From Polyodon spathula (taxonomy: Eukaryota; Chordata; Actinopteri; Acipenseriformes; Polyodontidae): a DNA stretch of 64,000 nt. Below, one piece after another: positions 1 to 39,404 of this stretch. The stretch covers positions 5,556,881 through 5,620,880 of the forward strand of contig NC_054565.1 of assembly GCF_017654505.1 (NCBI RefSeq). The letters run 5' to 3'. The position numbers and the translations under genes were made by a program. Below the pieces are notes generated by a model that was not told the DNA's origin, did not search any database, and saw nothing but the letters and a program-made list of their open reading frames with translations. The stretch's first letter is position 1. Each line of letters begins with the position of its first letter.

Positions 1-142
1 CTGCTTGCACTGGGTGTAACCTTGGCTCTGCTGTAAAGTGTTGTGCTGTAACACAACACAGTGCAGCAAACAGGACAGGATATGAAAAATATAAAAGTAT
101 CAACTTGATGCTTAATACATCAATAAAAAGATAAGGCCTTAC

Positions 143-192
143 CTTTTCCAGATGCAATCAAAATCAGTGTGCAACTTTACAACGGAAAGCCC
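143..192 (-). other. Possible small exon of unknown gene
   Basis: On the minus strand a pyrimidine-rich acceptor ending CTAG is followed by 50 bases and then a strong donor, AAAG|GTAAGG. The first reading frame is open throughout and would give GLSVVKLHTDFDCIWK. I recognise no family. It could be a 5' untranslated exon of the next minus-strand gene or a chance pairing of splice-like signals. Confidence 0.2.
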
Positions 193-3100
193 CTAGAACA
201 AAGCTAGGAAGTCAACCTGAAAAAACAGACTCACAATTGAAGGAACCACTGAGAACGCTAATTGTGAAAGCATGAAAAGCACAATAGAAGTTTCCGACGG
301 GCTGTGCTGGCAGATTGGAGTCAACAGGTTCTGACTCGGTAAGGTCAAAGTCCTGAGAGGGGGTTGAAACTTTCGGTTCAGCTTCATTTGCCTGCTGTTT
401 AAGCAACTTGCTGAAAATAATTTGTTTATTGCTTCCCCTGGAAGACCCTTACAGAAGTTACAGGATGTTTATGGTACTAGTTTATTGCAATGTGTAGAAG
501 CTGTATGGGAAAATGTAGGATTTCTAAAACAAGACTGGTCTTTAATGTATATACATCAAAGCCATATTTTAATTATAGAGAAGTGCTTTTATGCTCCATG
601 TATTTTTTTTTTTTTTAACAGTAATCATTTTTTTCATACAGGTATCTTGAAAACCTATATTCAGTGTTTAGGTTATTTTCAGATCTCACAAGCCTCTTCA
701 GCCACAGGCTTCACCAAAAAATGTTGCATTTTAAAGATCCACAACAGCGTGGCTCTTGATTTCTCTTTTGAATTTGCATGCTGGGATACAGCTGCAATCA
801 GTCGAGCCCCTGTGATCATGCCCCTTTCAAATTCAAACCTGTCACACATTTTAGCTAATAGCTAACTGATCTTGGCCTTATACACTTTACGTTCAGCACA
901 TAGACATACAGACGAGACAGCCAGGGAGAAAGATATATTTTGATGGATTTATTTTTTTTTTTTTTTTTTACAGTATTTTATTGTACAGTTTCTTTTCCCC
1001 TAATTTTATTTGCCTTTTTTATATCCCTAACCACTAAAATAGCTGTGATCTCATTTATTAAACCTTTAAAGTCTATCAATGGTGTTAGTGTTCTAATGTC
1101 CCCTCTCTCTCAATTCCACTTCATCTGGTTCAAAGTCTTGCTGTTGTTCTGGGTCATTGCCAGCATTTAGGCTGTATACAGCTTTGAAAGAAACACAACA
1201 GATGTCCTTGTTGGCATCCAAAAATACAATGACTGGTACTAAATGGCTAACATAATCCATACAGTTATAACTAAAAGTTTTGCATCACCTAGAATTTTAA
1301 GACTGAGAGACATTATAAAACAAATAAAAAAAAAAAAAAAACTGTATTAACAATTTAGATCTTATTTAACATCATGTACTCAAAGAAACCAGAAAATAAT
1401 AGTACATTCCCAAATTCCCGTATGATTTTAATAGCACACCCCGGTATGTGCAAGAATGAAATCACAGAATACATTTTGGATCTTTCTTCTTCACCACCAT
1501 TTTGAAACGCTTTCGTCTTGCAGATTTAAGGCCAGTTAATCATCAGTATTTAACGGTAAAAGGTGGCGCTGAAATGACGTCAAGGTGTGTGGTGCAGGAT
1601 ATCTGTTCCTGTGTGTCTCTCTGAGGCATCTTCTATTGAAACTGAATCAAAGCGTCGGGGTTGTAACTTTATAAAGCGACGTTGTAACACCATTTCACTT
1701 GTTAGACTCAAGCTGCTACAGATAGAGTGTCATATTGTTGCTCAACAAACACACAGTGTGAAATAAAGAATACACTCAAGACTACACATCACCCCTGAGG
1801 CTGTAATGCTGCTCTAAGCTTTCTTAATACACAGTGCTGCATCTGTACTACTGGAAACTGATTAAATGCACCTTGTTTTTAATCAACAGCAGATGCCTTG
1901 GGGCTACCGTTCATGCCAGATTGAGTTTTTTTAATAAGAACAAAAGCTGAACAATTATCTATTGTACCCAACATATAATAACAGGGGCTGATTCTTTATT
2001 AGTGACCTAATTTAGGTGATAGATGAATGTGAAGAAAGGCAAAGGCTAAATAGACATTAGATATGTTTGATCTAATTCTGCATCCTGCAATGATATCTTT
2101 GTAATTCTCTCTCTATTGGAACACATTACGTGGCTTGTCAGGCCTTGTTTTTCAAACTTACTTTGGATTATTTATTGTACACCTTTTGAGAGCCAGTTTT
2201 ATACAGAGGAGCCAAACACTTCAGGCAAATGGAGCTCCTTCAGACTAGCGGGATAAAATCTCCTCACTGTGCTACAGTGGCCCCTACTGGCCAGAAAGCA
2301 GTTGCGCTCAAACGGACTGCAGAAGTGGCCTGGACCCTCTGTACAGTGGCAGGTAGCTCACCCACATTAATTGTCAAGTTCCTGGGTGTAAAGAGATACT
2401 CGGTTGTGGGATCGACGAACACCCACTGACCTTCCTGAGCTGTTGTGGGGAGTTGCCGTGGTGAGGAAGCCTGGAACAGAACTGAACACTACTTTGGGGA
2501 GAACAATTGGGCACTCTAAATGTAATGAAACCTAGTTTGTTTGCGTAACTTGTAGATGGAAAGTAACATTTGATTGTATCCCACTGAGCTTTGCGTGGCT
2601 GCAGACAATTCCGACACCAAACAGCAACATAGATATACTTGAACATGTTTTTTAAGGTAATCAGCCTAGGGTATACATTTTGCTGTAAGCAAGTGTTGCA
2701 GTTGGCAGGTTATCAAAACAAAACAAGTCCCTGATATATTTAATTTGCACTAGGTGGTTAATTGGCCTCACATGGTACAATGTAATGAAGAATCTGTGGT
2801 GCTATTATTTTTTTCTCACCATTGCACATTTAACTTTATTCTCCAACCAAAACCTTGATCCCTTGACAGCACTATGAAACTCGACAATGCCCAGCTGTGA
2901 TAAAAAAATCATTAGATGAGTTGGCTCTTAAACCTAATGAGATCATAAGCAAAATAACAGGGAGAAGGGGAGCAGTGAGTACATGAAAAGAGGAAGGGTT
3001 CCAAATGAACAACGGGGAAACATCGACAAGCGAGGTCACTTAAAGCTGAAGCATCCTGTATTTGTGTTCATATTATTGTTGGCTGCCCGTTTGGTTTACA

Positions 3101-3299
3101 TTCTGCTTGTGCTGTTTCTGCTCTGTGGATTTGCTAATTGTGAGGGCTTCAGCCAAACGTTTCATAAGTGCAAAAATGCATCCACACTTCTGTGTGTCAG
3201 CACACTTTAATGGGACCTGGATCTGGTATTGCCCACGTGTGGGGCACTTAGCCTTGGAGCACGAAAGAGACTTCAGACGTGTTCCATGGTCGCCACAAT

Positions 3300-3530
3300 C
3301 TGGATCCAAGTGAGCATGTCTGTGATCAACTTGAACCCTGCTTTCATCGTTACCATGCTCTGCCTACTTCTCTGCACCAACTGCCTGAAGTATTAATGAC
3401 CAAATGGATTCGAGACTCCTTCCAGCACCTTGCAGAGTAAATGTCAAGTTGTGTCAAGGCTGTGATCAGGTTGTCCCCAACCCAAAACTAGGTCCTAATA
3501 AAGTGGCCAGGTGGTGCATGACAAAACTAA
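3300..3530 (+). repeat. Ancient dispersed repeat, copy A
   Basis: The segment from about 3330 to 3440 resembles 37530-37660 in the same orientation. Shared blocks include CTCTGC(A/C) followed by CAA(C/T)TG, then an (A/G)TATNAATGAC motif and a CCCAGCAC/TCCAGCAC block. Its right part contains CTAATAAAGTGGCCAGGTG, which I remember as typical of a widespread fish transposon-derived repeat. The two copies look roughly 70% alike by eye. The family is not assigned. Confidence 0.4.
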
Positions 3531-6500
3531 CGAGCGAAATGATCTTTATCTTTAAGTGTCTAAAGCTGTATGTCTAACTGCACATTTTGATCTTTCTAGA
3601 GCAGCTGCAAAAACAAAATCCCAGGAGATAGAAGCTCATAACACTACTGGTATATGAGAGGCAGCTATAACTGCACCCCATTCTAAACCTGTGCTCTTTA
3701 AAGCAGATACATAACCTGCTGGATAATCCCAGCTGCAGCTGATGAGCTGTTCCTGCAAGAGCTGGGAACTGGAACAGATATATTGTGCTTTCCTATGAGA
3801 TACCCAAGAGGAACACAATATAAAAAGGGACACAGGTTAGAGTAGGATTGGACCAGGCAAATGATTGTCTTTAGTAAAATTACCGTGAAGTTCAACCAGC
3901 ATGAAACCCAGTAAACTAACAGCTCTGACCAAGATAAAACAGTGCTGTTCATTACTGGAATTTCCAACAGAGACGCAAGATGAAAAACATCATGAAGAAA
4001 CACCTTAAAAGTATTTAGCTTGACGGAATTGTACACATATTGCATTGAAGCAAACTTCTTTGAAAACCATCCTCAAATCTGTTGCAAAACAAGAGAAGAA
4101 AACAAATCCTCTATTGCAGCTATAAAGCACAACAAAAGTCGGTTCCCAAAATGAACTAGATTATGTTCATTTGGTACTATTTTGGTAAAATGTTTTTTGT
4201 TTTTATGGCTTTACTTCTAGGCACGCTAGTAAAACAGCATGAATAGAGCCGTTTATGTAAATGTGGGTCGAGAGCCAAAAGCAGGGAGAAGCCACACACT
4301 GGCAGCACATGGTGCCGTGCCTCAACCCTCTCCCACTTTGCAAAGCCCTGCAGGGACTCGGCTAGCACAAGTCCACTGCTCCTTATCCAGCGGTCACCAG
4401 AGATTTTCTGTGTGAGGCCATGTGAGTCATATCTCTGCTCTCAGGAGACCGCTAGTTTCAATTTAAGCCTGATTAGCACAGCACTCATTACTTAGCTCAG
4501 TCCCTAGGGGTGACACATTAATTGAAGTGTAAAGTGGGGTATGCAAAGGGGGCTTGTTTCTCATGCACTGGTTAAAATGAATAGGGGATGGTGCCCTCCT
4601 AATGGATCCCAGGACTAGCCTAGGACGGAATGGAAAAAAAGAAAAGGTGATGAAATGACGAGAACACTTACTTGTACCTTGGACCCTGTTTTGAAAAGGC
4701 AAAAGCTCATATTGTGAAAGAAATTAAATAATTTTGAGTGCGCAATGGAAGCAGGAAACAAAACAGTTGCAGTTAAGTTAATGGTCTGAACAGTTTCTTC
4801 TTACTAGTGATGGCCCAAAAAGTAAATATTTACCATGGAAGTGGTTTCACCTTTAATGGAAATACCATAGGGTGCATTTGCAGAAACAGACTGGCCCATT
4901 ACCACATTCTTATTTGTCTCCCACCACACGTGTATCGAACCCTATGTTCCTACTGTGGATCACATTTTGAACGCATGCTCCATTGTTAAGCAATATTATA
5001 TTTTCCTATTATTTGTCTTATAATGTTGAACAGCAGACTGAAAACTGAAATGGCAAAATTCCCATCAAATAGACCCCTTTGCCTCAAAAGCTAACCAAAT
5101 ATTTTAAGAGCAGCAGTTTGAGTTCAAATCACGAATGCACTCCCCTATTACTCCCAAATACAAGTATACCGTGAACAAAACATCAAGATATAATGAAATC
5201 ATTCATTTATTTTAGAAAGACTTTTAAAGAAACCAAATCCCTGCAGAGCTATGGAGAGGCAGCAATGGCCTCTCTCCCCTGTTCATTTTAGGAGGACCAG
5301 TGAGTCAGGCCAGGCTGTAAATCTACGGCTGATATTGCTGCTGAAAAGCAGTTCAAATAGAGTCAGGCTCCCTAGAGCTTTTAAAACACTCTGCTTAGTG
5401 AACTGGGCACCTCTATCCGAGGGTCTGCTCAATTCAAAGGCAGGCCAGTGACAGGCAGTTGTTTTAACGTGCATTCCAGCCATTCTGGTGCCCTCTTAAA
5501 ACATCTTAATCGAATACATGGCTTATTGTGTAAGCAACTGCGGCTGTCTGGATCAAACAAGTGTTTGGATTTTGCATATTTACTGTACGAGCCCATGTTA
5601 GAAATAGCAGCTCTCTTTTCACATGGAAGCTTGAGTCTCTGTATCTTCAGCCAACTCTGGAGACTATAAACAAACTGGCCAGCCCCACAAGCCTGCTTTA
5701 GCACTCAGAATATTAAACTACATTATGGAAACACCAGTGAATCACATGTCAATATACTGAGACCAGAGTGCCTTTTATAAGCGTGAAGGATAAAATACCA
5801 TGCGCCTAGAAGTGCCTCCATGGTTTGTTTTCAAACACACTTTCCCTTTAAAAATACTGACAAACTCGCTCAGACTAAAGACCTGCAGGAATAAATAGGT
5901 GGACAATAAAATAAGATATTTATTTCATTTGAGCCCATCACAAACTCGTAAATCTTGCTGGATCTCCCACTCTTACACTTCAACATGAACTGAAGGCTCT
6001 TGGCACAGACATCAGGTATAAATCAAGATCTGTTGAAAAGCAGCTAAAAATAGTCCTTAGTTCAGGAGCGATTGACAGGAACATAAGCCGTCACTAGACA
6101 GCCACCAGCCTGCCTCAAATGCCAGGTAATGATAGTTTGGCATCAGCCAACATTTCTGTCTTTCATCCCCCCCCCCCAAACTCTGCTAACAGATAACATC
6201 ACACCAGATGGAAAGAAACACAGAACTGCAAAATGTGGCAGGTCTCACTCGGTCTGAGCAACAAGGAACTCGGTTTGCTCAACTTTCCACTGTGTGCAGA
6301 TCAGGCATTGTAAAATAAAAACAGTGCTGACACCTCATGGACATTTGGCAGTATTGCATACAGCGACTGCAATTTTTGATTTATTATTTCACCAAACCTA
6401 CCAATAGACTGGGATGCATTTTGAGCGGTCTGTTAAGTGTATTATTGGTAAAGGTTTGTTTTACTGATTTTTGCAGGACGGTGTCTCGAGGGATAGCTAT

Positions 6501-6733
6501 CCATTCAGTCATTCATATTTCAGGCAACAGGAGCAGACAGGTAGGTGTAGGCAGAGAATGATGATAAATGTATCACTCAGGCTAATCAAGCATTGATACC
6601 ATCTCTGTCAGCTCCTCCTCACACCACATGCACACAATTCTGGCATTGGGATCAGCAGTGACAAAACTGAATAACCTTTCAGATCAGAGAGTTCTTGAGA
6701 GGCCAGCTGAGCATTCAAACAGCTGACAGAAAA

Positions 6734-6736
<3 letters not shown>

Positions 6737-6768
<32 letters not shown>
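6737..6768. repeat. (CT)n microsatellite
   Basis: An uninterrupted CT dinucleotide run of about 16 units in the intergenic region downstream of MAP7D1. Confidence 0.95.
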
Positions 6769-6771
<3 letters not shown>

Positions 6772-7850
6772 CAGCACCGAGTTTTTGTGAAGAGTGTTGA
6801 TTCGTTTGTTTGGCTTCCTGTCATAACCGGAATACCACACAACGGGGGCTCCTGCAGGGAAGCCTGAATCAACGTCTGGGCACACTACTGGTTTGCAGTT
6901 TGTATGGAAGAAGTGCTTTTTATGCACCCATCCTGCACGCTCTGTGCAAACACTGCAGAACTCTGTCACATTCAGGGGAGAGCTGCCATCGCTGTGTGAC
7001 TGTGTGTAATAGTATTCTTTTGGTTCAGTATTTTTATGGTTGGCTTTTCAGAAAAACTGACACAGATATTCGCCAGAACTCATTTTAGTTTGCTTCAAAC
7101 AAAGCTGTTGTGGGTTCTGTTTTTCAAATACCCTGCTAGCCCCAGTATACATTGAGAGTAGGTGGGGCTGGCAGAGTTGAAAGGTCACATTGCCACATGA
7201 TTTGAATGGAAGGGGGAAGAGTATTCAGTCACAACACTTGGGGTTTTCTAGACAAGTTCAAAGCCACATACAGGCACATTGAGAAAAACGCAGAATCGCC
7301 AAAATTACTTTTGAAGTACTTTCTCTTATTTTTAATACCAGGGAAATGGAAATGTAATCTATTTGGAGAAGTTGGCCCACACCAAAAAAGCCTTTCACAT
7401 GTGATAAAAACTCTTCTCACTTCAGGCTGCTCGAGTGTGTTAATCAAGAGTCCGCAGGAAATGTCTGAGGCAGCCTATTGAATGAAATGTGTCCGCGACA
7501 GATTTAGTACCAGAAAAGCATCTTCTTGGCTTTGTAAGTAAAGCTTATTGTGTCATACGTAAAAAGGAGGCACACATGGCTATACATACTTGAAACCTAG
7601 TTCTAGGAGACCGGGGGACCTAGTCTGAGGCAACTTTGCTGTATTAAACCCAAAGTCTCCCCTGGTGCTGCATGCAGTGGTTTTGTGTTCCCTCAGCTTT
7701 ACACAACCACTGCAGGGACCAACTCTCCTGCTACAGGCAGGGTGAACACACATCTGCACCAATAGGCTGTTAGATAGACAGATAACACACTTCTGGCTAG
7801 TGGGGTTATTGCTATAAATTAAAAGTAGACTCATCTCCTTTTAATAAATC

Positions 7851-7856
7851 TTTATT
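7851..7856 (-). promoter_or_regulatory. map7d1: Candidate MAP7D1 polyadenylation signal
   Basis: AATAAA on the minus strand about 500 bases after the MAP7D1 stop codon (8354-8356). It is the best-placed hexamer for the gene and would give a 3' UTR of about 0.5 kb. Other AATAAA-like hexamers lie nearby, so use of this one is inferred. Confidence 0.45.
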
Positions 7857-8353
7857 ACATAGAGCACACCCACAATTCCTGTTGTAACACTGTGAAGTTT
7901 ATTTACATTATTCACATACCCAGTAGCTTGCTTTACTTTTTCAAAGTTAAATAACTAAATTAATAAAAGACAAAATAACACACTTCTTTCGCTGAAACTC
8001 AATAATAATAATAATAATAATAATAACAATAGTCAAATATTGTGGCTTGGTTCTCTACAATGAATGAAGCTGTCAGTCTTAAGGTGCATGTTAAAAACTG
8101 CAGGTGATAATTGATTTCTTTCAAATAAAGGCTACCCCTTTTTGAAGTGAAGTTTCTGTTTGTATTTTTTTTTCCTCTTGCATCCATTGTTCATTCCTCT
8201 CCCTGGAAGTTTTTTTTTTGTTTTCTTGGTTTGAAAACCTAAACTCTGGAATTGGCACAGTTTTTTTCTGTTTTTGTTTATTTTTTCCTCAGCCGTGCTT
8301 TAAAATTTGCCTTGTCCAATGTGTGGGAAACATATTTCCCATTGTAGACTTTC
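7857..8353 (-). other. map7d1: Inferred MAP7D1 3' untranslated region
   Basis: The stretch between the MAP7D1 stop and the first well-placed polyadenylation signal. It holds a short AAT/TAA trinucleotide run at about 8001-8026 and no coding signal. The extent is inferred from signal position only. Confidence 0.4.
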
Positions 8354-34799
<26,446 letters not shown>

Positions 34800-37499
34800 C
34801 TGAAGAAAGAAAGAAAAAAACACAGGGTGAAATCTGCTGCTGCTGCTTCTGCTGTTGGTCTCAACTGCAAATATGAAACTTTCAACTGTCAAATCAACAG
34901 CTGGGGAGACAGAGAGACACAGCATAGCAATCCTGAACAAGTGGCCACACCGCAACCGCCACTAATACAATCCCAGACAGCCGGCAGGCTGCTAACGTTG
35001 AAAAGATGAAGGAGTGCAGGCTGATTTAACACAGTACTCGTATAGGAGGGGCAGTAAAGTTTTGAAATCCTGCCCACCCTAACATTTTAAAATTAAAAAT
35101 TCCCATTTCTAGTAAGCTGCTTTCTTTACTTTTAAACTTGTTTGTGCAATGCTATAAAACATCTCTCTTCCCCATGTTGGTTCCCAGGTATTGAAGTCCC
35201 CAGTAAAGTAATGGACAATCACTCATTATACAGTATTATTCTACTGGTTATACTGAAGTGGAGGAACGTCTAATAGTTTAGTCCCTTTGCAGACTTTGTA
35301 CAGTGAAGAGAATGTATTAATAAAGTAAGATTATATAATGAGACTCAAGACTGTCAGTCCTATCAGGATTGACAAATCAAACAGCACATTATCCAAGACA
35401 ACAAGCAAGAGCAGGTCATGCACTTTGATTTGTTTATATCAAACAAGTTTAGTCATAGTTGAGAACTGTAACATTACGACTTTAAATCAGCTGTGAACTC
35501 CCAGTCCCTGAACCTTTCATATTACAGCCCTCTCTCTAGTCCCCGAGCTGGATGACAAACTAACACTCTGCAGAATAATACTGGAAGGAAACCATTTTAT
35601 AATGGCTCAAACGATCCTTTTAAATTGCTTTATTTCTGCGTTTGATCCAATCCGTTTGCAGACGCAGCGCCAGTTCCTCGAGGTTTACCCTTACACGAGA
35701 ATGCAGCAGAGCCTTTGGGAAGCTTTAAAAAGCCCTGTTCGTAGTAATAAATCCATACCTACACAAAAAAAAAAGGTACAGCTTGAAAGGCAACAAAAAA
35801 TGAACATGTACCATAATCTAAAGCACAGTTTAACTACAGGGGTATCAGTATGCTAGTACTCTTACTGTAATATAGTTTACAGATTCCAGCACTTTGCTTG
35901 ATACTATTGAAAGTCTGCTCGCCAGTAATTGCAATGGGAATGGATAGCTACTTGTTAGTCAGATTTTTGGACACACCACCAGACTTCTATTTTGGACTGC
36001 AAGCAGCATCATAAAAGCCCGTAACTGAACCATAGTAGCCAAGTCCCCATCTAAAAGCAATTCCTAACAGTAATTCGAAGCATTCTTCTCGCGTCTCTCT
36101 GTACTGGGCTACCCGAACACCGGAGGACAGCGACCCTCAACCTTCATTTAGCATGCCTGCCATTGCTTACTTCCGAGGATTACATCTGCAGCATTCAGAG
36201 CTCACACTCCACAAAGGCAACGCGAATACAAGCAACTGCAGACTACCTGCTGCTTGAATGCACAACCGGAGGAATCTTCGAGCTCACATGAGGCGGAGGA
36301 CAATGTTAGTGCACAGAAGCTGCATGCTTCCTCTTCAGTGACAATGGCACAAAACAGAAGGCCAGCAAACCCTCCCCCTTTCCCTCTCTGTTGTTGTTGT
36401 ATTTGCATGCATTCGTAAGCCAAGGCCTTGCCTCCACGCTGGGGAGAGAAGGTAAAGATTCTGGAAGAGGGTTTAACCAGCCGCAAGGTCAGAGCTGTCT
36501 GGCTGCTCTCTGGCTGTGCTAGCTACCTCCAGGACACCAGTCCTCACACTCTTGGTAGGTCCTCATATCAGTCTCAGATTACATCAACCTATAGGTTAAA
36601 GATGTGTATAAGATTAAACAAGGTCTATTCTACAAGAGGTCATCACGCTAGACAGATATGATCAATACATGTTGAACGCCGAAACAGTCAAAACTCAAGC
36701 TTACATCAACCGCCTTCAAAAGGTATTTTTGTTTTATACGGTTCAGATCGCAAATGAATGCGCAACTGATTAATATATTTAACAGACACTAATAATAATA
36801 AAGTTAAGAGATGTATGGGTTAGCAAAGGGTTAATTAGATAAATGTTCCCATTACTGCATCTCACACACACTGAATGCTGTCAGGCCACTGTTCATAACA
36901 ATAAAACATTAACTGTTGCTGTGTAGTTTTATCAAGTCTCTTATCTGGCTCTTCACCAGCAATTAAAACAGGAACACTTTCTCCATAGACAGCATACAAG
37001 AGAAGCTAGAAAACGAAGTGGATTTAAACGTATTCAAATAAAATCTGAGAAAGCTCATTTTTCACTTGAGTGCAGATGATAATTGCAGTTTTCTGCCAGG
37101 AGTAAAAAGTCAACCAAGTAAAAATAGGAACTGTATCTTTGTCAAGGCAGGGCAGAAACTAATAAGTAGGTCTGGATGCAGCAGTAGCCTGCTCTCCTGA
37201 AACGCTCCAGAGGTTTTTGCTGAGTCGCTCTAAATTTCTAGGACATCAAACAAACCAACCCACACAGGCCTGCCACTCCCAGCAGAGGAGAGGCAAACAG
37301 AGTTCCTTCATGAAAAAATAATGGTCTACTAGGATTCATGTCCTGGGCATGGTATAATAACTGCCAAAATATACTAGTTTACTTCAAGCCCATCCAACAA
37401 CGCTGCACTTGTACCAATTATAATGCACGTACCCACCCCACCAGAATTGTGCACAGAACGGTTTTAGGAGCTTGACTTCAAACATCTTCTAAAAGACTA

Positions 37500-37690
37500 C
37501 ATCACTGGCTCTAAATCCAGGTTGTGTATGCTCGGAATCGACTTGAACGATGCAGCCGTCATCACAATCCAGCGTCTACCTCTCTGCATCAATTGCATGA
37601 AATATCAATGACGGAAAGGAATAAGATCTCTCTAGACACCTCCCAGCACTACATGCAGTCTGGTTTTTGACAGAGTATGCTGAAAGCATG
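37500..37690 (+). repeat. Ancient dispersed repeat, copy B
   Basis: Similar to the segment near 3300-3440 in the same orientation. The shared core runs from ACTTGAAC through CTCTCTGCATCAATTGCATG to CCCAGCAC. It lies directly upstream of the possible LTR. Confidence 0.4.
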
Positions 37691-37765
37691 AGGGCGAGGT
37701 GTTCATTGTGCTGGGTAGATGGCAGTTTGCATTTGGTAGAAGACTTGTGCACCGTTCACACAGCC

Positions 37766-38377
37766 TGTTGGAAAACATGGATTGAGAATTGATTAGGGGT
37801 TTGCTACGCATGTGGACTAGCAGAGCTATACTGGTGTTCTTTTCTGAAAAGAGACTAATATTGCAGATAGCAGACTGTTTGGTTCAAGTTGCATGTACTG
37901 CTAACCACTGATAGAGACGATGCGTCTACAAACTGCCCAACAATGACTGCAAGCTAACGAGATAACAATGCTGTGGACTAGAAGGGAACAGGCGCTAGAC
38001 TTCAGAGAAATCAAAAGAGATAATCCCACTGGCATCAAAGGGGGTCGCAAGGAGATAACAAAAGGCAGATGTATGGACCTTTTGTCTCCAGGAGTGTGAA
38101 GAGTGCACTGAGTTCAGAGGTTGTCACACTAGACCACACACACAGACACACACACATTAACACTCACACAATAAATTAAATTACCTTGACCATTGGTTAA
38201 TGTCAGAGAAAGGGGAGGTGGACCATCTATACAGAAGGGTATTTAATGTCACGCAAACATTGTAATTTTGAGTTCTGTATGTCCTGTACCTGGGACCAGA
38301 CTCCCTGCATATTTCAATAAACCTGGCAACTGATTGAAGAAAAGGACTCTGTGCATTTTCTTGAATCTACTTACTCA
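37766..38377 (+). mobile_element. Possible solo LTR
   Basis: A segment of about 0.6 kb that starts TGTTGG and ends CTTACTCA. It has a TATA-like TATTTAA at 38240-38246 and an AATAAA at 38316-38321 followed by a short terminal part. That layout (TG...CA ends, TATA box, polyadenylation signal about 75 bases later) is what a U3-R-U5 long terminal repeat shows. No internal retroelement genes or second LTR are present. Exact borders and a target-site duplication could not be established. Confidence 0.4.
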
Positions 38378-38799
38378 CCATCTATTTTTTAAGTACTTCA
38401 CAGCCCTCTATACAGTTCATTATTAATTTATAAAAAGACTCTTCTAGAGGCATTTCAAAATGGTATGAGGGATGTTTATCCCCTCAATTTGCCGTTACAG
38501 GATTTTATGGTACCAGAACAGCATAATGACAATTACAGCAAAAAAATACTATAGAAAACGTATTTTTTACAAACAAATGCGTAGTGGTTGAAAATACAAG
38601 CATAACGATTGAACGACAAACAAATGTGTTCTTGAACTGTAATTGATCAATTATATGATATAACTACAATTACGCAGGTGTGTCAAGGTTCAACTACAAA
38701 ACCAATTACACTGTCATTGCAATTAGTTACGAATTTGCACAATTACTGTTGTAATTGACCACCAGTCTGCTCTTGGAAAAAACAAAAACCGGGATCACA

Positions 38800-39000
38800 C
38801 AGCAATTTTAATATTTAATCTGCCCTGAACAGGGGTCTGTTGACCTGTTCAGTCTCCTTCACCTTCCTTTGGCCTTAAAACATGCTCTGTGCAATGTGTG
38901 CCAAATTGTGGGTTGGTTTTAAATTCAATTCCACTATGACCCAACTCAGATTTGAACCCAGGCCTCTAAAGGGGAATTAGCACCACCTGGCTACCTTCCG
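38800..39000 (-). mobile_element. Possible tRNA-derived SINE
   Basis: On the minus strand an A-box-like TAGCCAGGTGG (38983-38993) is followed about 25 bases later by a good B box, GGTTCAAATC (38949-38958). That is the internal RNA polymerase III promoter of tRNA-derived SINEs. No cloverleaf with intact stems is evident, so a functional tRNA gene is not supported. The 3' limit is uncertain. Confidence 0.4.
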
Positions 39001-39249
39001 ACAAACATATATTTCAGTATGGTATTTAATAACTGGTGCTGTGCATTCTTGCTCAAAACCCGCATGTCAGCTTCAGCAACTCATCACTCAGCTCGTAAGG
39101 GTACTATCTATAAATGCTGCTTCATGTCTCATTGTGCAAATACAGACTGCAAGACCAGCTGTAAACAGTAAAATAACCACCTGCTACATACTTAACATAA
39201 ATCATGCCAAAATACCAATAGTTCAGTTTAGTGGATAGTGGATGTACTG

Positions 39250-39404
39250 CAGGGATAGAAATACAATAGCATAGCAGTTTGATCCATTCCTGGTTTTACT
39301 ATGTGTAATAAGTTTGTTACCTATACAATGGTGCTAAAAAAGCACATTTTAAAACCTGGAATGGGTGAGACTGCTATGCAACTGGAGTCTTATTTCCACC
39401 CCTG
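39250..39404. mobile_element. hAT-like MITE, copy 2
   Basis: The termini CAGGGATAGAAATAC and, inverted, CAGGGGTGGAAATAAGACTC match those of the element at 26077. The subterminal part GCATAGCAG(T)TTGATCCATT with CCTGGTTTTA is shared as well. The element is about 155 bases, has no coding sequence, and its two ends are imperfect inverted repeats of about 50 bases. Confidence 0.6.

Larger units (their letters stand above)
1..7849. other. Intergenic region, no supported gene
   Basis: No open frame here resembles a known family on either strand. The longest frames (for example near 422-865 + and 2983-3313 +) are low-complexity or lack splice-supported continuation. The stretch lies downstream of MAP7D1. 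In human the next gene in the same orientation is THRAP3, so non-coding 5' exons of that gene could lie here, but nothing in the sequence proves it. A possible small exon at 143-192 (-), a CT microsatellite at 6737-6768 and an ancient repeat near 3300-3530 are listed separately. Confidence 0.6.

Noticed and set aside
36202..36486. Minus-strand frame of 94 codons as an alternative MAP7D1 first exon
   Set aside because: It opens at a non-ATG codon and shows no similarity to the family N-terminus.
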